Assembly (NCBI RefSeq): GCF_024166365.1 | Contig: NC_064820.1 | Coordinates: 53,111,501 to 53,175,500, forward strand | Origin: Elephas maximus indicus | Taxonomy: Eukaryota; Chordata; Mammalia; Proboscidea; Elephantidae | Direction: 5' to 3' | Length of the DNA stretch: 64,000 nucleotides | Part shown: positions 43,649 through 54,933 of the stretch, in pieces | Layout of the letters: each line of letters starts with the position of its first letter | Numbering within the stretch: the first letter of the stretch is position 1 | Notes under the pieces: model-generated | The model's input: only the letters and a program-made list of their open reading frames with translations | Database searches by the model: none | Told to the model about the DNA's origin: nothing | Translations under genes and position numbers: made by a program

Positions 43649-45424
43649 GAAAAGGCTATTTTGACAGTGCACAGGCTCCAGTCCTTCCTCAGAAAACATT
43701 ATAGGGCTTCTTGTTGGCTTAAGTCCTGGTCTGAGGCCATTGGTGGAACCAGTTAACTCCCCAGTGAAACTTCTGCACGTTTATCTTCCTTAGAGTTCAT
43801 TTCAACTGCCGAAAAGTTTAAGGGGAGGACGTAGTTCATTGCAATCTATGCCCCATCTTGGATGAGTTAATTAGCCCTCCTGTTCCTCAGCTTCCTCTTT
43901 TGTGATATACAAATAATAACACTAACAGCTATTGTATAGGATTATTGTGAATATTAAATGAGTTAAAGCATTAAGAATAGTATCTGGCGCTTAATAAGTA
44001 CTTATCAAGTGTGAGTTATTACCCACCTTACACAGTTGGACTTATTTTACACTTCTTCAGTTTCTTTCAGTGTAGGTGAATTCACATTTTTTCCTCTAAT
44101 AAATTCCACCTTACTGGTTTGAAATTATGTTTCTAAAGTGGTGGGGGCTTCTGATTCAGCTCTATCATCTACCATATAGATAATTATCTTTAGTTTTCTA
44201 TGTCATGCCAACTGATTCTTCGCTTGTGTTAATGATGATTAATTTTTGTTTATTTAACAAGCTGATTAAGGATCTACGCATGTGAAGGTGTATGTGCTTG
44301 TGCATGTGGGTGTTTAAGGCCAGGATTTCAAAGGCGCATTTAATTTTAATAAGGAGGGAGATTGAGTATAAATAATCTAAAGATTTAAGTGAGAGTGGGA
44401 GATGGAGTAGGTAAAGAGGGGCCACTTATACTGGCCAGAGTTTGAAAGAGTCATGTCATTAAGGATGGAGCATGGAACGGTGACGTTTTGGTATAGTTTT
44501 TATTAGAGAAACATGTCTTGCAGAAATGCTTACAGGAGAGAAAGCTTAGCTTTTATTTTTTATCTTATTCTTTAATATTTAAAAATGTTTAAACTATCAC
44601 ACCTTAAGGGCATGAACAGAGTAAGGTTATCTTTGCTTAACAAAAACAGGGTAGTCTGTAAAGCTTGGAAAAACCAAATATAGGACAAATCACAGAAATT
44701 CCTCTTTTATGGAATGAGTAGTAAACCAAGAGGTGATCCAGACAGAAAACATTTGGTAGCTTTAAAAATATTACAAATGTATTTATAGTAAGGGTTCTAC
44801 CTTGAGAATGTAAGCCTTGGGATATGAAGAAATTCTTGTGAGTGAAGACTTTGTAAGCACTTTAGGGAAGTTAGAGCACAGAATGGAAGAAGGAAGTACT
44901 CATGAGACTTTGCTGGAGTGGAAGAGAAGAAAGTGTTTTTGGTAGCCAAGGGGCCTACGCAAAGCAGTATACCCAGGAAGGACCTGAACCTGCTCTGTAT
45001 TAGTCAGGAAGAATTTCAGGAGAGGCCTGAGCAGGAGATGTGCTACATTACAACAGTGATTCTACTGCATCAAAGGCTGCAGTGGTCCCTTTGATAACTC
45101 ACAACGAAGGTGGTGTGTCTGAAGCTGTACAACAAATCACTTCATAATGTTTTCTTCTCTGTAAGTTGGAGCAGATGACTGCTGATCGTTTTCGACGCCC
45201 TAGAAACTTAAAAATCCATCAGAGGTGATAGTCATTCCTTCTCTCGTAAACATGACGTTACCACTGTTGGAATCGGAACTGGACTGATTAAGGGTCTGAG
45301 CCAGTTTGACAATTTTTGGGCACTTATGCTGAAAAAGAAGCTGATTAAAACTGGGGTGCCTATAAAGAAAAGAGGCTGGAAGGAAAGATCATTCTTTCAT
45401 TGAGCAAACATTTAGGCCTTCCTC
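43649..45424 (+). repeat. Intergenic with one MIR
   Basis: A plus-strand MIR lies at about 43870-44025 (gttcctcagcttcctctttt ... gaatattaaatgagttaaag ... tctggcgcttaataagtact). No gene was recognised elsewhere; a minus open frame at 44198-44425 has no domain. Confidence 0.65.
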
Positions 45425-45434
45425 CTGTATTCCA

Positions 45435-45638
45435 AAGGAGCCCTGGTGGTACAATGGTTAAGCATTCCACCATTAACGGCAAGGACAGCAGTTTGAACCT
45501 ACCAGCTGGCCCCGGGGAGAAAAGACCTAGTGATCTGCTTCCATAAAGATTACAGCCTAGGAAACCCTGTGAGGCAGTTCTACTCTGTCCTATAGCATGC
45601 TATGAGTGGAATCGACCTCATGGCACAACAACAACAAT
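45435..45638 (+). mobile_element. AfroSINE
   Basis: Plus-strand copy. Perfect 10-bp target duplication ctgtattcca at 45425-45434 and 45639-45648. Confidence 0.9.
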
Positions 45639-45648
45639 CTGTATTCCA

Positions 45649-46300
45649 GGCACTACGCAAGGAACTGGGAATGCAAAACCAAATGAGGTATGGTCCGCCC
45701 ACACAGTTTTGTCAGTGGAGAAATGATCAACAAGAAAACTGCACATATTGTCAACTGAGTTTTCCTGGAGACCTGTCCTAGGGTATGTGGCAACAGAGAA
45801 GTGGGGCAGCTACATCAGCCTGAGGTGTATTTTAGGCAGAACTGACACTGAGGATCAGGGCAGTATCTCATTTTTAAATAAGGCAACAGGGTTGGAGCAG
45901 TTTTTCCTTGACTTACTGGCACAGGGGTGGCTTCTTAAAAACAGGTCAGATAGACTTTAGGAAAACCTTGGCACGTGCCAGTTGATTCTGCCAATACCTA
46001 AGAGGGAAGAACTAGAGAGTTTTTGGAAGTGAAGAAAGTCCCTCAAAAGGGGCCCCGTTTCATGAAGGGCTGAACTACTTTCATCCAGGGAAAAAGATTC
46101 AGGCATTAAGGGACAGGAGGGTGCCTGCCTGGAGTAATTTCAAGGCTCTTTTCATCTTGCCTCATGTGACAACAAGAAAAGACTTTTTTAAAAAATATTT
46201 ATTTATTTTTTTTAACCTCCATTCTCCCTCTCCCAGACACTCCGGTTTGGGTTTTCCATATGACTCATAATTCCTTTCGAAAAGAGGAGTCGAATTCATA
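45649..46300. promoter_or_regulatory. Region upstream of the PARP8 CpG island
   Basis: Mostly plain sequence. Two short candidate sites stand out: an AP-1 consensus tgactca at 46261-46267 and an E-box cacgtg at 45972-45977. Such short motifs occur by chance, so their use is unproven. Confidence 0.3.
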
Positions 46301-46420
46301 AAAGTGGTGGATGAGGTGGAGCGAAGGCTGGGCGCCCCAGGGAGTCTTCATTACCTATACCCTCCCTCAGCCCCGGGGCGAGCGGAGGTCAGGGGTGGGG
46401 AAATCCAGTCAGCGCCCGGG

Positions 46421-46468
46421 ATGGCAGATACTATTAAAGCCCTGGCGTCCCGCTGCCGGGCTGGGTGA
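46421..46468 (+). other. Candidate upstream ORF, 15 codons
   Basis: The frame MADTIKALASRCRAG starts at ATG with a good initiation context (gggATGG). It matters only if transcription starts upstream of it and this part is kept in the mRNA. Confidence 0.3.
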
Positions 46469-46821
46469 CTGCCTGAGCGGCGGGCGCGGAGGGCGCGGGA
46501 GGGTCTGTGGCGGGCGGCGCTGCAGCAGCTTCGGCCCTGCAGCCGCCGCTCTCGGGCGCGAGTGTGCGCGGGTGTGGAAGGCCGGCGTGCGGGCCGCGAG
46601 GGGTGTGCGCGCGTGAGCCGGAGAGGGGCTCGCCCCTCGCAGGCGCCCGCCGCCCCGCCGGTGATCGCTCTCCGGCCGTCCCCAGCACCGTCGGCCCCCC
46701 ACGGCCGTTGGTCCGGGCGGGGGAGGGAGAAAGTGAGACTCCGTGTCATCATCATCCATTGTCAGGAGAGGAAACTGGAATCCAGCAGCGGCGAGCAGCA
46801 GCTGGGTGGTCACATCTGGGA

Positions 46822-46941
46822 ATGCAAAGCCGACCTCCCCCCCCTCCGCCTCCTCCACCACCTCCTCTCTCACCCGGGATCACTTCCGAAACCACTTCAG
46901 CTTCAGCCCCTGCCTCGGCCAGAGGTTTCATTTTTAACTGA
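46822..46941 (+). other. Candidate upstream ORF, proline-rich, 39 codons
   Basis: It begins MQSRPPPPPPPPPPLS and ends 80 bases before the PARP8 ATG. If retained in the 5' UTR it could reduce PARP8 translation. It would be removed if the splice acceptor at 47009-47010 is used. Confidence 0.3.
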
Positions 46942-47021
46942 ATATTTACAAAAGCTGGAAGCGTGCGAGGGGGTGGGGTGGGGTAGAAATAGCGGCTGCT
47001 TCTTTTCCAGGGATTTATTTC

Positions 47022-47112
47022 ATGGGGATGTGTTCAAGGCAAGAGCGAATTCAGAAGGATATCGACGTCGTGATCCAGAAGTCTAGAGCCGAGAAGGACT
47101 GCCTGTTTGCAG
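47022..47112 (+). CDS. PARP8: PARP8, first coding exon (protein N-terminus)
   Basis: PARP8 is a mono-ADP-ribosyltransferase of the PARP family; its catalytic domain lies far downstream, outside this window. This exon encodes 30 residues plus one base: MGMCSRQERIQKDIDVVIQK, then SRAEKDCLFA. I recognise this as the conserved PARP8 start. The paralogue PARP6 begins differently. The exon ends at gcag/gtgagt, a strong donor, leaving phase 1. The ATG at 47022 has only a weak context (ttcATGG); a second in-frame ATG follows two codons later. Just upstream, ctgcttcttttccag/gg (acceptor AG at 47009-47010) suggests this may be exon 2, spliced to a non-coding exon inside the CpG island. Alternatively the exon continues upstream unspliced. 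Confidence 0.93.
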
Positions 47113-48061
47113 GTGAGTTTTCGCTTTTCCACAGCCTCGCACCCAGAGCCAGCTTCCTCGGCCCGCCCGTCGCCTCCCTTCCCAGTTTTCTGACCGCGAC
47201 GTGTGTGATTGGGGTGGGTTGCACGTCCCCATTCCGGGGTTCCTTTGGCAACAGCTGCTGCAACGAGAGCAGGAGCCAAAAGGGGTGGGGGCTCCAGCCT
47301 CAGCTCCCCTCACCCTCCCGGCTGGGGCAGCCAGCAGTTTCGGGGCCAGAGCCCGGGTGGCCGGAGTGGGGGTCTAGGCAGAGGGGCAGTGCAACATATT
47401 TTTAGTCTCTCCCCGCACGAGTCGGGGAGCGTCCCAGCTCGTCTCCCCGTTTCCAGCAGCAGCGGCCGAGCCAGGCGGGCTGGACTCGCTGGGTTTGCGC
47501 AATGGGCTGAGTGGCGGCGGCGACGGCCGCGAATCTGAGCCCTCTGTGTTGCGCGGCGCTCGCCGGCTGCGCTCGGCGCCGAGGCCCCCGGGGGAAAAGC
47601 GCTGGGCAAATCTCCGGCCCCTTCGACTCCCTGCAGCCCCCTGCGACTGGAAATGCGTTGCCTCGGAAAGAGAAGGGGTTCCCGGGGTTCCCGAGGCGCC
47701 TAGCGCCTTTGCCTGGGGGGTCGCCTTTCGTCCATTTTTCTCCCCCGGGAAAGGGACCTGATCTTGCTTTTGCAGTCGCGAGCCCGGCGGGGGCTGCTTC
47801 CGGCCGCCCCGACCGGGAAATTCCCGCCGTTGCCATGGCACCCGGCACTTGTTGCGGGGGGCGGCCTCCCGCGGCACTCGGCTGGGGTGCGCCGCGTCCC
47901 CTCCCGCAAAGCGGGGAGAGGGGACCTCGCGGCTGTCTGGCCCCTCGCCACCCGCCCAGCCAGGCCTTCCTTTGGTTCCTGAAAAAAACAGGGGCCCGGA
48001 TCATGAGCAGAGTTAGAAAATTCACGCAAGGGGTAGCTTTTAACAGGACTTTTTGTTTCAG
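47113..48061 (+). other. PARP8: PARP8 intron between the first two coding exons
   Basis: 949 bp, GT at the 5' end (gtgagttttc) and AG at the 3' end, with tract ggactttttgtttcag as acceptor. Its first 850 bp lie in the CpG island. Long open frames here, on both strands, are a by-product of high GC content. Confidence 0.88.
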
Positions 48062-48116
48062 ATTTCAGATACTCAGACTCCACCTTTACTTTCACCTACG
48101 TTGGCGGCCCCAAAAG
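48062..48116 (+). CDS. PARP8: PARP8, second coding exon
   Basis: 55 bp. Joined in phase to the previous exon it encodes DFRYSDSTFTFTYVGGPK followed by two bases of the next codon, continuing the PARP8 N-terminus without a break. Acceptor tttgtttcag/at and donor aaaag/gtattt are both standard. The remaining exons are outside the window. Confidence 0.93.
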
Positions 48117-50014
48117 GTATTTCTGTGTATACAGCTGCTTCATTTCCTGTTCACACGCTTGTGTTTCCTTTGTTCTTAGCTTGTTCCGCCTTTGAGTATT
48201 TTTTGTTGTTATTGTTGTTCTTCAGCCACGTCCCACGTCCCTCGGTTTTAAATAGCGGAGGGGAAATAAGATCGGTTCAGGTGTTTGTAAGACCACGCCA
48301 CAGGCAATGAGCAGAACTCTTACACTCTCGATGTGAAAGTGTTCGACCACAGTAGTACTGTGGCTGTTGAGGCGTTTTGGGGTTGATATAGTCAAGTGGG
48401 TGCAAAGCTGGAATACTCGGTATGAAGTGAAATGCATAAGGAGATAAGATGTCACAAAATAGTTTGATTTCAAGTAATGATCTTTGTGGGCAGTTGGGGC
48501 TGCAAGTTTCTGTGTTTTCTGAAGGTCGACATGTAAACATACAGTTTGCCAGTTTTCCATATATTTTTTTTAAGAAATGGTATTTTGGTAGTCACATTTA
48601 GTTGTAGGAAAGAATTTGGAGAGGTATATGTAGCTAGAGTGTATAGCCCTTCTCTTTTGGGGGAAAAATGAGATGCATATTTTAATATTAAATTTGTAAC
48701 AGTTTGGAAGAAGCCCAAACCCGATTTTGTATTTAGGAAGCTGAATTAAAATGAAAGGTAATCATTAAAATATGCTTGCTGCCTTTAAGTATGAAGTTAG
48801 AATTTTCTCCTTTAAGCCTTTGGGGACACAGTGGTTTAAAAGAGCAGTGGCCACATAAGAGGACTGTCAGAGATTGAGCCTCAGAGGACTCCGGTGACCT
48901 TCCGCGCTGTTAGGACTTGACATCTAATATTTGCTCACATTCCAAAATATGTCTTAGCTATTGGCAACGTTTAAGAACACATAAATTGCAAAAGAAGCTT
49001 TTTTCTGTAAATACGTTTTTAAAAAGCTGGGAATTAATGTGAACCTTTAAAACAGGCAGGATTTGTGTTGCATTCTACTTTTCCTCAAAGAAGCTTTAAT
49101 TATAAATGGTATCAGGTTATTTTTGTATGTATGTAAAAACTCCTAAACCCCAGGGTTGTTTTATTGATTTGATGATTGAAAATACAACAGTAAATCACTG
49201 TACTTACTTACCTTAGTATGTAGTTTATTGGGAGAGAATAAATTACAGTATATCTTCATTTCCTGTTGTACTACTGTACTATTGTCTTTGTAATTAGGAA
49301 TACAAAAATAATTAAATTAGAGGAGAATCAACTAAATTAATGCTGCTTCTCCGTATAATATCCTCTTGGATAATTTTAACAGTTGAAAAATATGCTACTC
49401 CTGAAGTGGCCCATTGAAAATATTCCTCACGCAATCAGGTAGATATCTGCTCTGATTGTTTCACAGTTGTTGCTGTTCATCTGGTGAGAAGTGTGGGGTC
49501 ATGGAAAGCCCTGTGTGGGCTTTTCAACTAACCTGCTTTCTGATTTAGATAAAATACTTGAGTTCTTTAGGCCTCAGTTTACTTACATGCGCAAAGAAGG
49601 GGTTGAACCATATGCCTAAACTGTAAAGTCTGTTAGGTTCTGCGCTAAGATTCTTTATCAGCAAATTATTGAAGCAGTAGTAATATAGCAAGACATGGAG
49701 AAGGTCAGAGACCTCCAGGAGCAAGACCTGGGGGTTGGAATGAAAAATTAACTAATTAAGGTAACATCAGTTTTCACTGTAAGAACAAGTATGAGGAAGT
49801 ACCATGGCTGCTCTTAAAGAGATGCTTCCTTTTCTATGTAATCCTGTTGAGGGATAGTATTTTCTTTTGTTCCTGGTTTAAATTCTTAGAACTTGGCTAT
49901 CTAATGTGGAACAGTCTGTAAAAGGGGAAAGACAACTGGTACAACTGCTAGCATGATTGCTTTGTCTTCTCAAAAGTCTGTTTCCAGTACAATATATAAA
50001 AGGTTTTGTAGTAA
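48117..50014 (+). other. PARP8: PARP8 intron, first part
   Basis: Non-coding. A weak plus-strand MIR fragment (gttctttaggcctcagttta) lies at about 49545-49650. No other element recognised. Confidence 0.7.
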
Positions 50015-50015
50015 A

Positions 50016-50070
50016 AGGGTCGCTATGAGTCAGAATCGACTCGACGGCAGTGGGTTTTTTTTTTTTTTTT
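50016..50070 (+). mobile_element. AfroSINE, 5'-truncated to its tail
   Basis: Only the RTE-like tail remains (ggtcgctatgagtcagaatc) followed by a T-run. Short duplication tagtaaa at 50009-50015 and 50071-50077. Confidence 0.8.
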
Positions 50071-50694
50071 TAGTAAAGATTGGTAATCCATTTGTGGTTT
50101 GTAGCTTGTGGTAGTGAAAACATTTTCCTCAAAAAACAAAAACATATATGTGTATGTGTTGTTTTCGTTACCTACATTGGAGTCTGGTATTTATTACCCA
50201 TTTGCCATTCGGAAATGTCAGACATTTAAAATTAAAATAATCCTCCTCTGTTTTGATTTAATGTTCCTACCAATTTATAATGTTCAATTAATAGTGTCAT
50301 TGCAGGTAAACTAGACTTACTTTACCATATGAAGAAGGTGAGAGTCCTGTGGAGAGATAATACATGATTATCTTTAAATGTATTTAACTGCCATTTCATC
50401 TAAACCATTGAGAACTTATTTTAAGAATAATTTTCAGTTCAAGTTGTAGATAAAAATATATCATTTCCTGTCTGACACTTTTCAAGAGTGAATTATACTT
50501 TGTTCTAAACACAAAGGTTGTTCTTATAAGCTGCTATTAAAAACATAATCAGAACCTTTTTTTTTTTTTGTATGTACGTTTCTTTTATTTCTGTGGATGA
50601 GAGGAAATACCAAGAGTGTTTTGCCAGCGCTGGCCAGTGGCCTAGTAAATTGATCTCTTATTTGGAGGTCCTCTAAGGGACAAAGTGCTTGCTA

Positions 50695-50850
50695 AAACCC
50701 GTTTTCGTCCAGTTGATTCCGACTCATAGTGTCCCTATAGGACAGAGTAGAACTGACCCACAGAGTTTCCAAGGAGCGCCTGGTGGATTCAAACTGCTGA
50801 CCTTTTGGTTGGCAGCCATAGCACTTAACCGCTACACCACCACAGTTTCC
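50695..50850 (-). mobile_element. AfroSINE
   Basis: Minus-strand copy in the PARP8 intron. Perfect 12-bp target duplication aagtgcttgcta at 50683-50694 and 50851-50862. Confidence 0.9.
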
Positions 50851-50862
50851 AAGTGCTTGCTA

Positions 50863-51323
50863 GTGTCTGCTATTCTGTCTTGATGGACTTCAGGTGAGGA
50901 ATGAGGGGAAAGAGATGGCCAACTGGAAGACCCATAACCCCATTTTCCCTAATGGGCAAGCTCATGGACTTATTATTTTTGCATGTGCAAACAGGCTCAG
51001 AGTTTAAGACTCATGCTCAAATTCACCCAGTTAAGTGATAGACTTACCCGGTAAACCTTGTTCTTGCAGATTGCTGGGACCTGTGCTTTCTCTACATCTG
51101 TATTACCAACCTTTCTGAGCAGGCAGATACTTTTTAACATCATAAATTATGCAGATACTTACTTGAGAGTTGTAGTTTCAGTGTCTGTTGATGAGACATA
51201 CTTAATGAAAAAGAACAACTGTGAATTCCTTAATTACGAATTTGATTATTAATAGCACCTACATATGTTTGAAAAATTATGGCTTTTTTTTTTTTTAATA
51301 TGGCAAGAGTAATTCTGTCTATC
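50863..51323. other. PARP8 intron, no feature recognised
   Basis: Plain intronic sequence. Confidence 0.4.
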
Positions 51324-51333
51324 TATGATGCTT

Positions 51334-51507
51334 TGGAAACCCTGGTGGCATAGTGTTAAGAGCTTTGGCTGCTAAACAAAAGGTTGGCAGTTCCAATCTA
51401 CCAGGAACTCCTTGGAAACTCTACCTACGGGACAGTTCTACTCTGTCCTGTAGAATCGCTATGAGTCGAAATTGACTCAGACAGCAACAGGTTTGGTTTT
51501 GGTTTTA
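51334..51507 (+). mobile_element. AfroSINE
   Basis: Plus-strand copy. Perfect target duplication tatgatgctt at 51324-51333 and 51508-51517. Confidence 0.9.
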
Positions 51508-51517
51508 TGATGCTTAA

Positions 51518-52340
51518 AATACCCCTGGTCTGTTTGGGATAACTGCACAACCATCAGTGGTTCAGGGCCTACCACAGGCTCCTACCCTTTGCTGCCTCCC
51601 AATTTTAGGGGTGTACCAAGAGCTATAAACCAGAGGCCTTAATTGTACACAACTTGTAAGATTATGCAAAAGCTATTTCTTCCATAAACTGTGTCATTTT
51701 TGTCATCTCCTGTCTCTTTTTTCCTTTATTTATTTCTCTACCACTGAGTTTACTGACTCGTTAAAATCAGAAAGATTCTGGATTTGGGTTCTTTATCTCA
51801 CTTGGAATCAGATGTAGAGTTAGGGATAAAGTAAGTGTGAAGACTACTGGGCTGTTGAGGGGGGATAGGAAAGCAAGTTGAGTCCCTGGGGCCAGTGGTT
51901 AACAAAGATAAGGAAAGTGTAAGGAGAACCCAGTAGGCCTGGTAACAGACCATTCTGGGATTCCCTTATTGCAAGCTTGAAACAAGGAAAGTATTGTGAA
52001 GATACAACCCTGAGGGTTTAAAAATACATAAATAAAAATTGTTTATTATAAAAAAAATTAGAGAAATAAGCAAAACCAAAACCAAACCTCTATCTTCTAT
52101 TAACATATTAGAATATTCTTTTAGAATTTCTACTTCTATATGCATATAAGATATATGTATTTCATAGATTTGTTTTTCCAAAGATTCTATTATGCTGTTT
52201 GAGACTTCGCTTTTTTTCACTCAAGGACATAACATTAACATCTTTCATACAGAAATGATGTGAGAATAAAGAAAAATGTTTACTAAATTGAGTGCAACTG
52301 CGTGATTTCTTGTTTAATCTTTGGCAGAATGGTGAGTCGC
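51518..52340. other. PARP8 intron, no feature recognised
   Basis: AT-rich. No gene and no firm repeat. Confidence 0.4.
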
Positions 52341-52344
52341 ATGC

Positions 52345-52725
52345 ACCTGTTGTTGTTAAGCGCTGTCGAGCCCGTTCCAACTCATAGTGACCCTGTGTAC
52401 GACAGAACGAAACACTGCCCGGTCCTGTGCCAGCTTCACAGTTGTTGCTATGTTTGAGCTCATTGTTGCAGCCACTGTGTTAATGCAGACACTGACTCAT
52501 CTGTCAGTTTGCTGTACTGTGGTGGCTTTTGTGTTGCTGTGATGCTGGAAGATATGCCCCCAGTATTCAGATACCAGCAGGGTCACCCCATGGTGGACAG
52601 GTTTGAGCGGAGCTTCCAGATTCAGACAGACTAGGAAGGAGGACCTGGTGAGCTACTTCTGGAAAAAAAAAAAAAAATTGGCCAGTGAATACCTTATGAA
52701 TAGCAGTGGAACATTGCCTGCGTAT
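52345..52725 (-). mobile_element. RTE copy: 3' tail plus inverted 5' head
   Basis: Bases 52345 to about 52490 are the RTE 3' end on the minus strand (tgttgttgttaagcgctgtc ... gagctcattgttgcagccac). Bases about 52495-52725 are the RTE 5' head on the plus strand (catctgtcagtttgctgtac ... gccagtgaataccttatgaa). The whole coding middle is missing. Confidence 0.82.
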
Positions 52726-52849
52726 GTAAAGTTCTTATTGTATGAATAGACACTCTTCTGTATAGTCATGGGTAGATGGGAATCTTTTGAAATATGACCC
52801 CTTGTTTTAGGGGTTTCTGTCCAAATGTTTCAAAGCATAAAGTGTACAG

Positions 52850-53455
52850 CTCATAACAGCACTCCAAGGGCACCGTGCTACCTCCTTATTCTCCTGAGCC
52901 TTCGCATTTGCTGCCTGGAACACCTGTCTTTATCCTACCTTCCTACATGTCTCCCCACTTCAAAGTTAATCAGCCCTTATCGTTGTGATCTTTGCTAAGC
53001 CAAATTCTCCTCTGAGAAGCCTTCCCTGGCATTCTGTTTTCTGGTATGATTCTACTATGTGTTTCTAAACCTGTCACACTGTATTGTCATTGGTGGTTTG
53101 TTTACTGGACTGTCTATTTGATTTTGAGCCTCTTGGAAACAGAGACTCTGCCCTATTCATTGTGGATTCTTCAGTCCCTAGCACACTGCCTGTTGTTGGT
53201 TGCCATCGAGTCAGTTCTGACTCATAGTGACCCCATGTGACAGAGTAGAACTGCCCTGTAGGATTTCCTTGAAGGAAACAGAAGCAGGTTGCCAAGTCTT
53301 TCTTCCAAAGTCACTGGGTGAGTTCGAGCCGTCAACCTTTCAGTTAGCAGCTGAGTGCTTAACAGTTGCACCACCAGCACTCCTAGTACTGCCTAATACA
53401 ATATAATTCCTCAATAAATATATGTTGAATGAATTACTGAATGAATGGTTAAAGA
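52850..53455. repeat. LINE2 (L2) 3' fragment, split by a SINE
   Basis: The left part includes aagccttccctggcattctg and gagcctcttggaaacagaga. The right part, after the SINE, includes cctcaataaatatatgttga and atgaattactgaatgaatgg, the standard end of L2. Confidence 0.75.
53191..53383 (-). mobile_element. AfroSINE inside the L2
   Basis: Minus-strand copy (gttgccatcgagtcagttct ... ccaccagcactcc). Flanks tagcacactgcc (53179-53190) and tagtactgcc (53384-53393) are an approximate target duplication. Confidence 0.82.
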
Positions 53456-53678
53456 TCTTCTCGCAATTTCCTAACCAAACGACCACGTATTGAGATACTC
53501 AAACACTTCAAAGAGCCCCTGATGTGGTGATGTCACTTCCAATGAAAGTTTATATTAATCCAGGATGACAAATTGTCTAGCAAAATTATAGCCCTGTTCA
53601 CTGGATCACACGCTCAAGTGCTTTCAGGGGAGCGAGATAATACAGTTGTTTAGGATTATAGGGAGCTATGGGGACTGT

Positions 53679-54922
53679 TTTATTGACTATACAAAGACAT
53701 TCTACTGTGTGAATCATTACAGATCATGGATAACATTACAAAGAATGGGAATTCCAGAACAATTAATTGCGTGCATGAGGAACCTGTACACAGATCAGGA
53801 GGCAGTGTTCGGACAGAACAAGGGAATATTGCGTGGTTTAAAGTCAGGAAAAGTGTGCGTTAGGGTTGTATCACTTCACCATACCTATTCAGTCTGTGGA
53901 AACCCTGGTGGCATAGTGGTTAAGAGCTACAGCTGCTAACTGAAAGGTCGGCAGATTGAATCCCCCAGATGCCCCTTGGAAACCCTATGGGGCAGTTCTA
54001 CTCTGTCCTTTAGGGTCACTGTGAGTTGGAATAGACTCGATGGCAATAGTTTTTTTTTGGTTTATTCAATCTGTATGACCAAAATAATGAGAAGCTGGAC
54101 TATATGAAGAAGACCGGGGTATCAGGATTGGAGGAAGACTCATTAACAACCTGCATTATGCAGATGATACAAACTTGCTTGCCAGAAGTGAAGAGGACTT
54201 GAAGCACTTACTGATGAAGATCAAAGACCCAGCCTTCAGTATGGATTGCACCTCAACATAAAACAAAAATCCTCACAACTAAACCAATAAGCAACATCAT
54301 GATAAATGGAGAAAAGATTGAAGTAGTCAAGGATTTCATTTTACTTGGATCCACAATAAACAACCATGGAAGCAGCAGTGAAGAAATCAAAAGACACATT
54401 GCATTGGGTAAATCTGCTGCAAAGGACCTCTTTAAAGTGTTAAAAAGCAAAGATGTCACCTTGAAGACTAAGGTACGTCTGACCCAAGCCATGATATTTT
54501 CAGTCACGTCATATCCATGTGAAAGCTGGACAGTGAATAAGGAAGACTAGAAGAATTGATGCCTTTGAATTGTGGTGTTGGAGAAGAATATTGGATGTAC
54601 TGCCAAAAGAAGGAACAAATCTGTCTTAGAAGTACAATCAGAATGCTCCTTAGAAGCAAGAACGGCGAGACTGCTTCTTAATGTAATTTGGACATGTTGT
54701 CAGAAGGATCAGTACCTGGAGAAACACATCATGCTTAATAAAGTATGGGGTCAGTGAAAAGAGGAAGACCCTCAACAAGATGGATTGACACAGTGGCTGC
54801 AACAATGGGCTCAAGCATAACAATGATTGTGAGCATGGTGCAGGACCAGGTATTGTTTCGTTCTGTGGCATATAGGGCTGCTGTGAGTCGGAACTGACTC
54901 GATGGCACCTAACAACAACAAC
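53679..54922 (+). mobile_element. RTE LINE 3' half, with a nested SINE
   Basis: Flanks atggggactgt (53668-53678) and atgaggactgt (54923-54933) give the target duplication. It starts inside the reverse transcriptase (tttattgactatacaaagac) and runs to the tail cacctaacaacaacaac. An AfroSINE interrupts it. Frameshifts and stops disrupt the rest; the longest open stretch is 54299-54550. Confidence 0.9.
53898..54062 (+). mobile_element. AfroSINE nested in the RTE
   Basis: Target duplications tattcagtctgt (53886-53897) and tattcaatctgt (54063-54074), both part of the LINE sequence, prove the SINE jumped into an existing RTE copy. Confidence 0.92.
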
Positions 54923-54933
54923 ATGAGGACTGT

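Larger units (their letters stand above)
46300..47960 (+). promoter_or_regulatory. PARP8: CpG island promoter of PARP8
   Basis: A sharp rise in GC and CpG content compared with the AT-rich flanks, with many GGGCG/CCGCC boxes and runs such as gcgcgggagggtctgtggcg. It covers the presumed transcription start, the 5' untranslated sequence, the first coding exon and part of the next intron. No clear TATA box is visible, which fits a dispersed CpG-island promoter. The transcription start cannot be placed from sequence alone. A pyrimidine-rich run (cccccctccgcctcctccac) lies at 46838-46871. Confidence 0.85.

Noticed and set aside
46425..46436. actattaaag as a TATA box for PARP8
   Set aside because: Poor match to the consensus and placed in a CpG island where TATA-less initiation is usual.
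46311..48179. Many overlapping open frames of 60-220 codons on both strands in the CpG island
   Set aside because: High GC content leaves few stops. Only 47022-47112 and 48062-48116 match a known protein and have proper splice sites.
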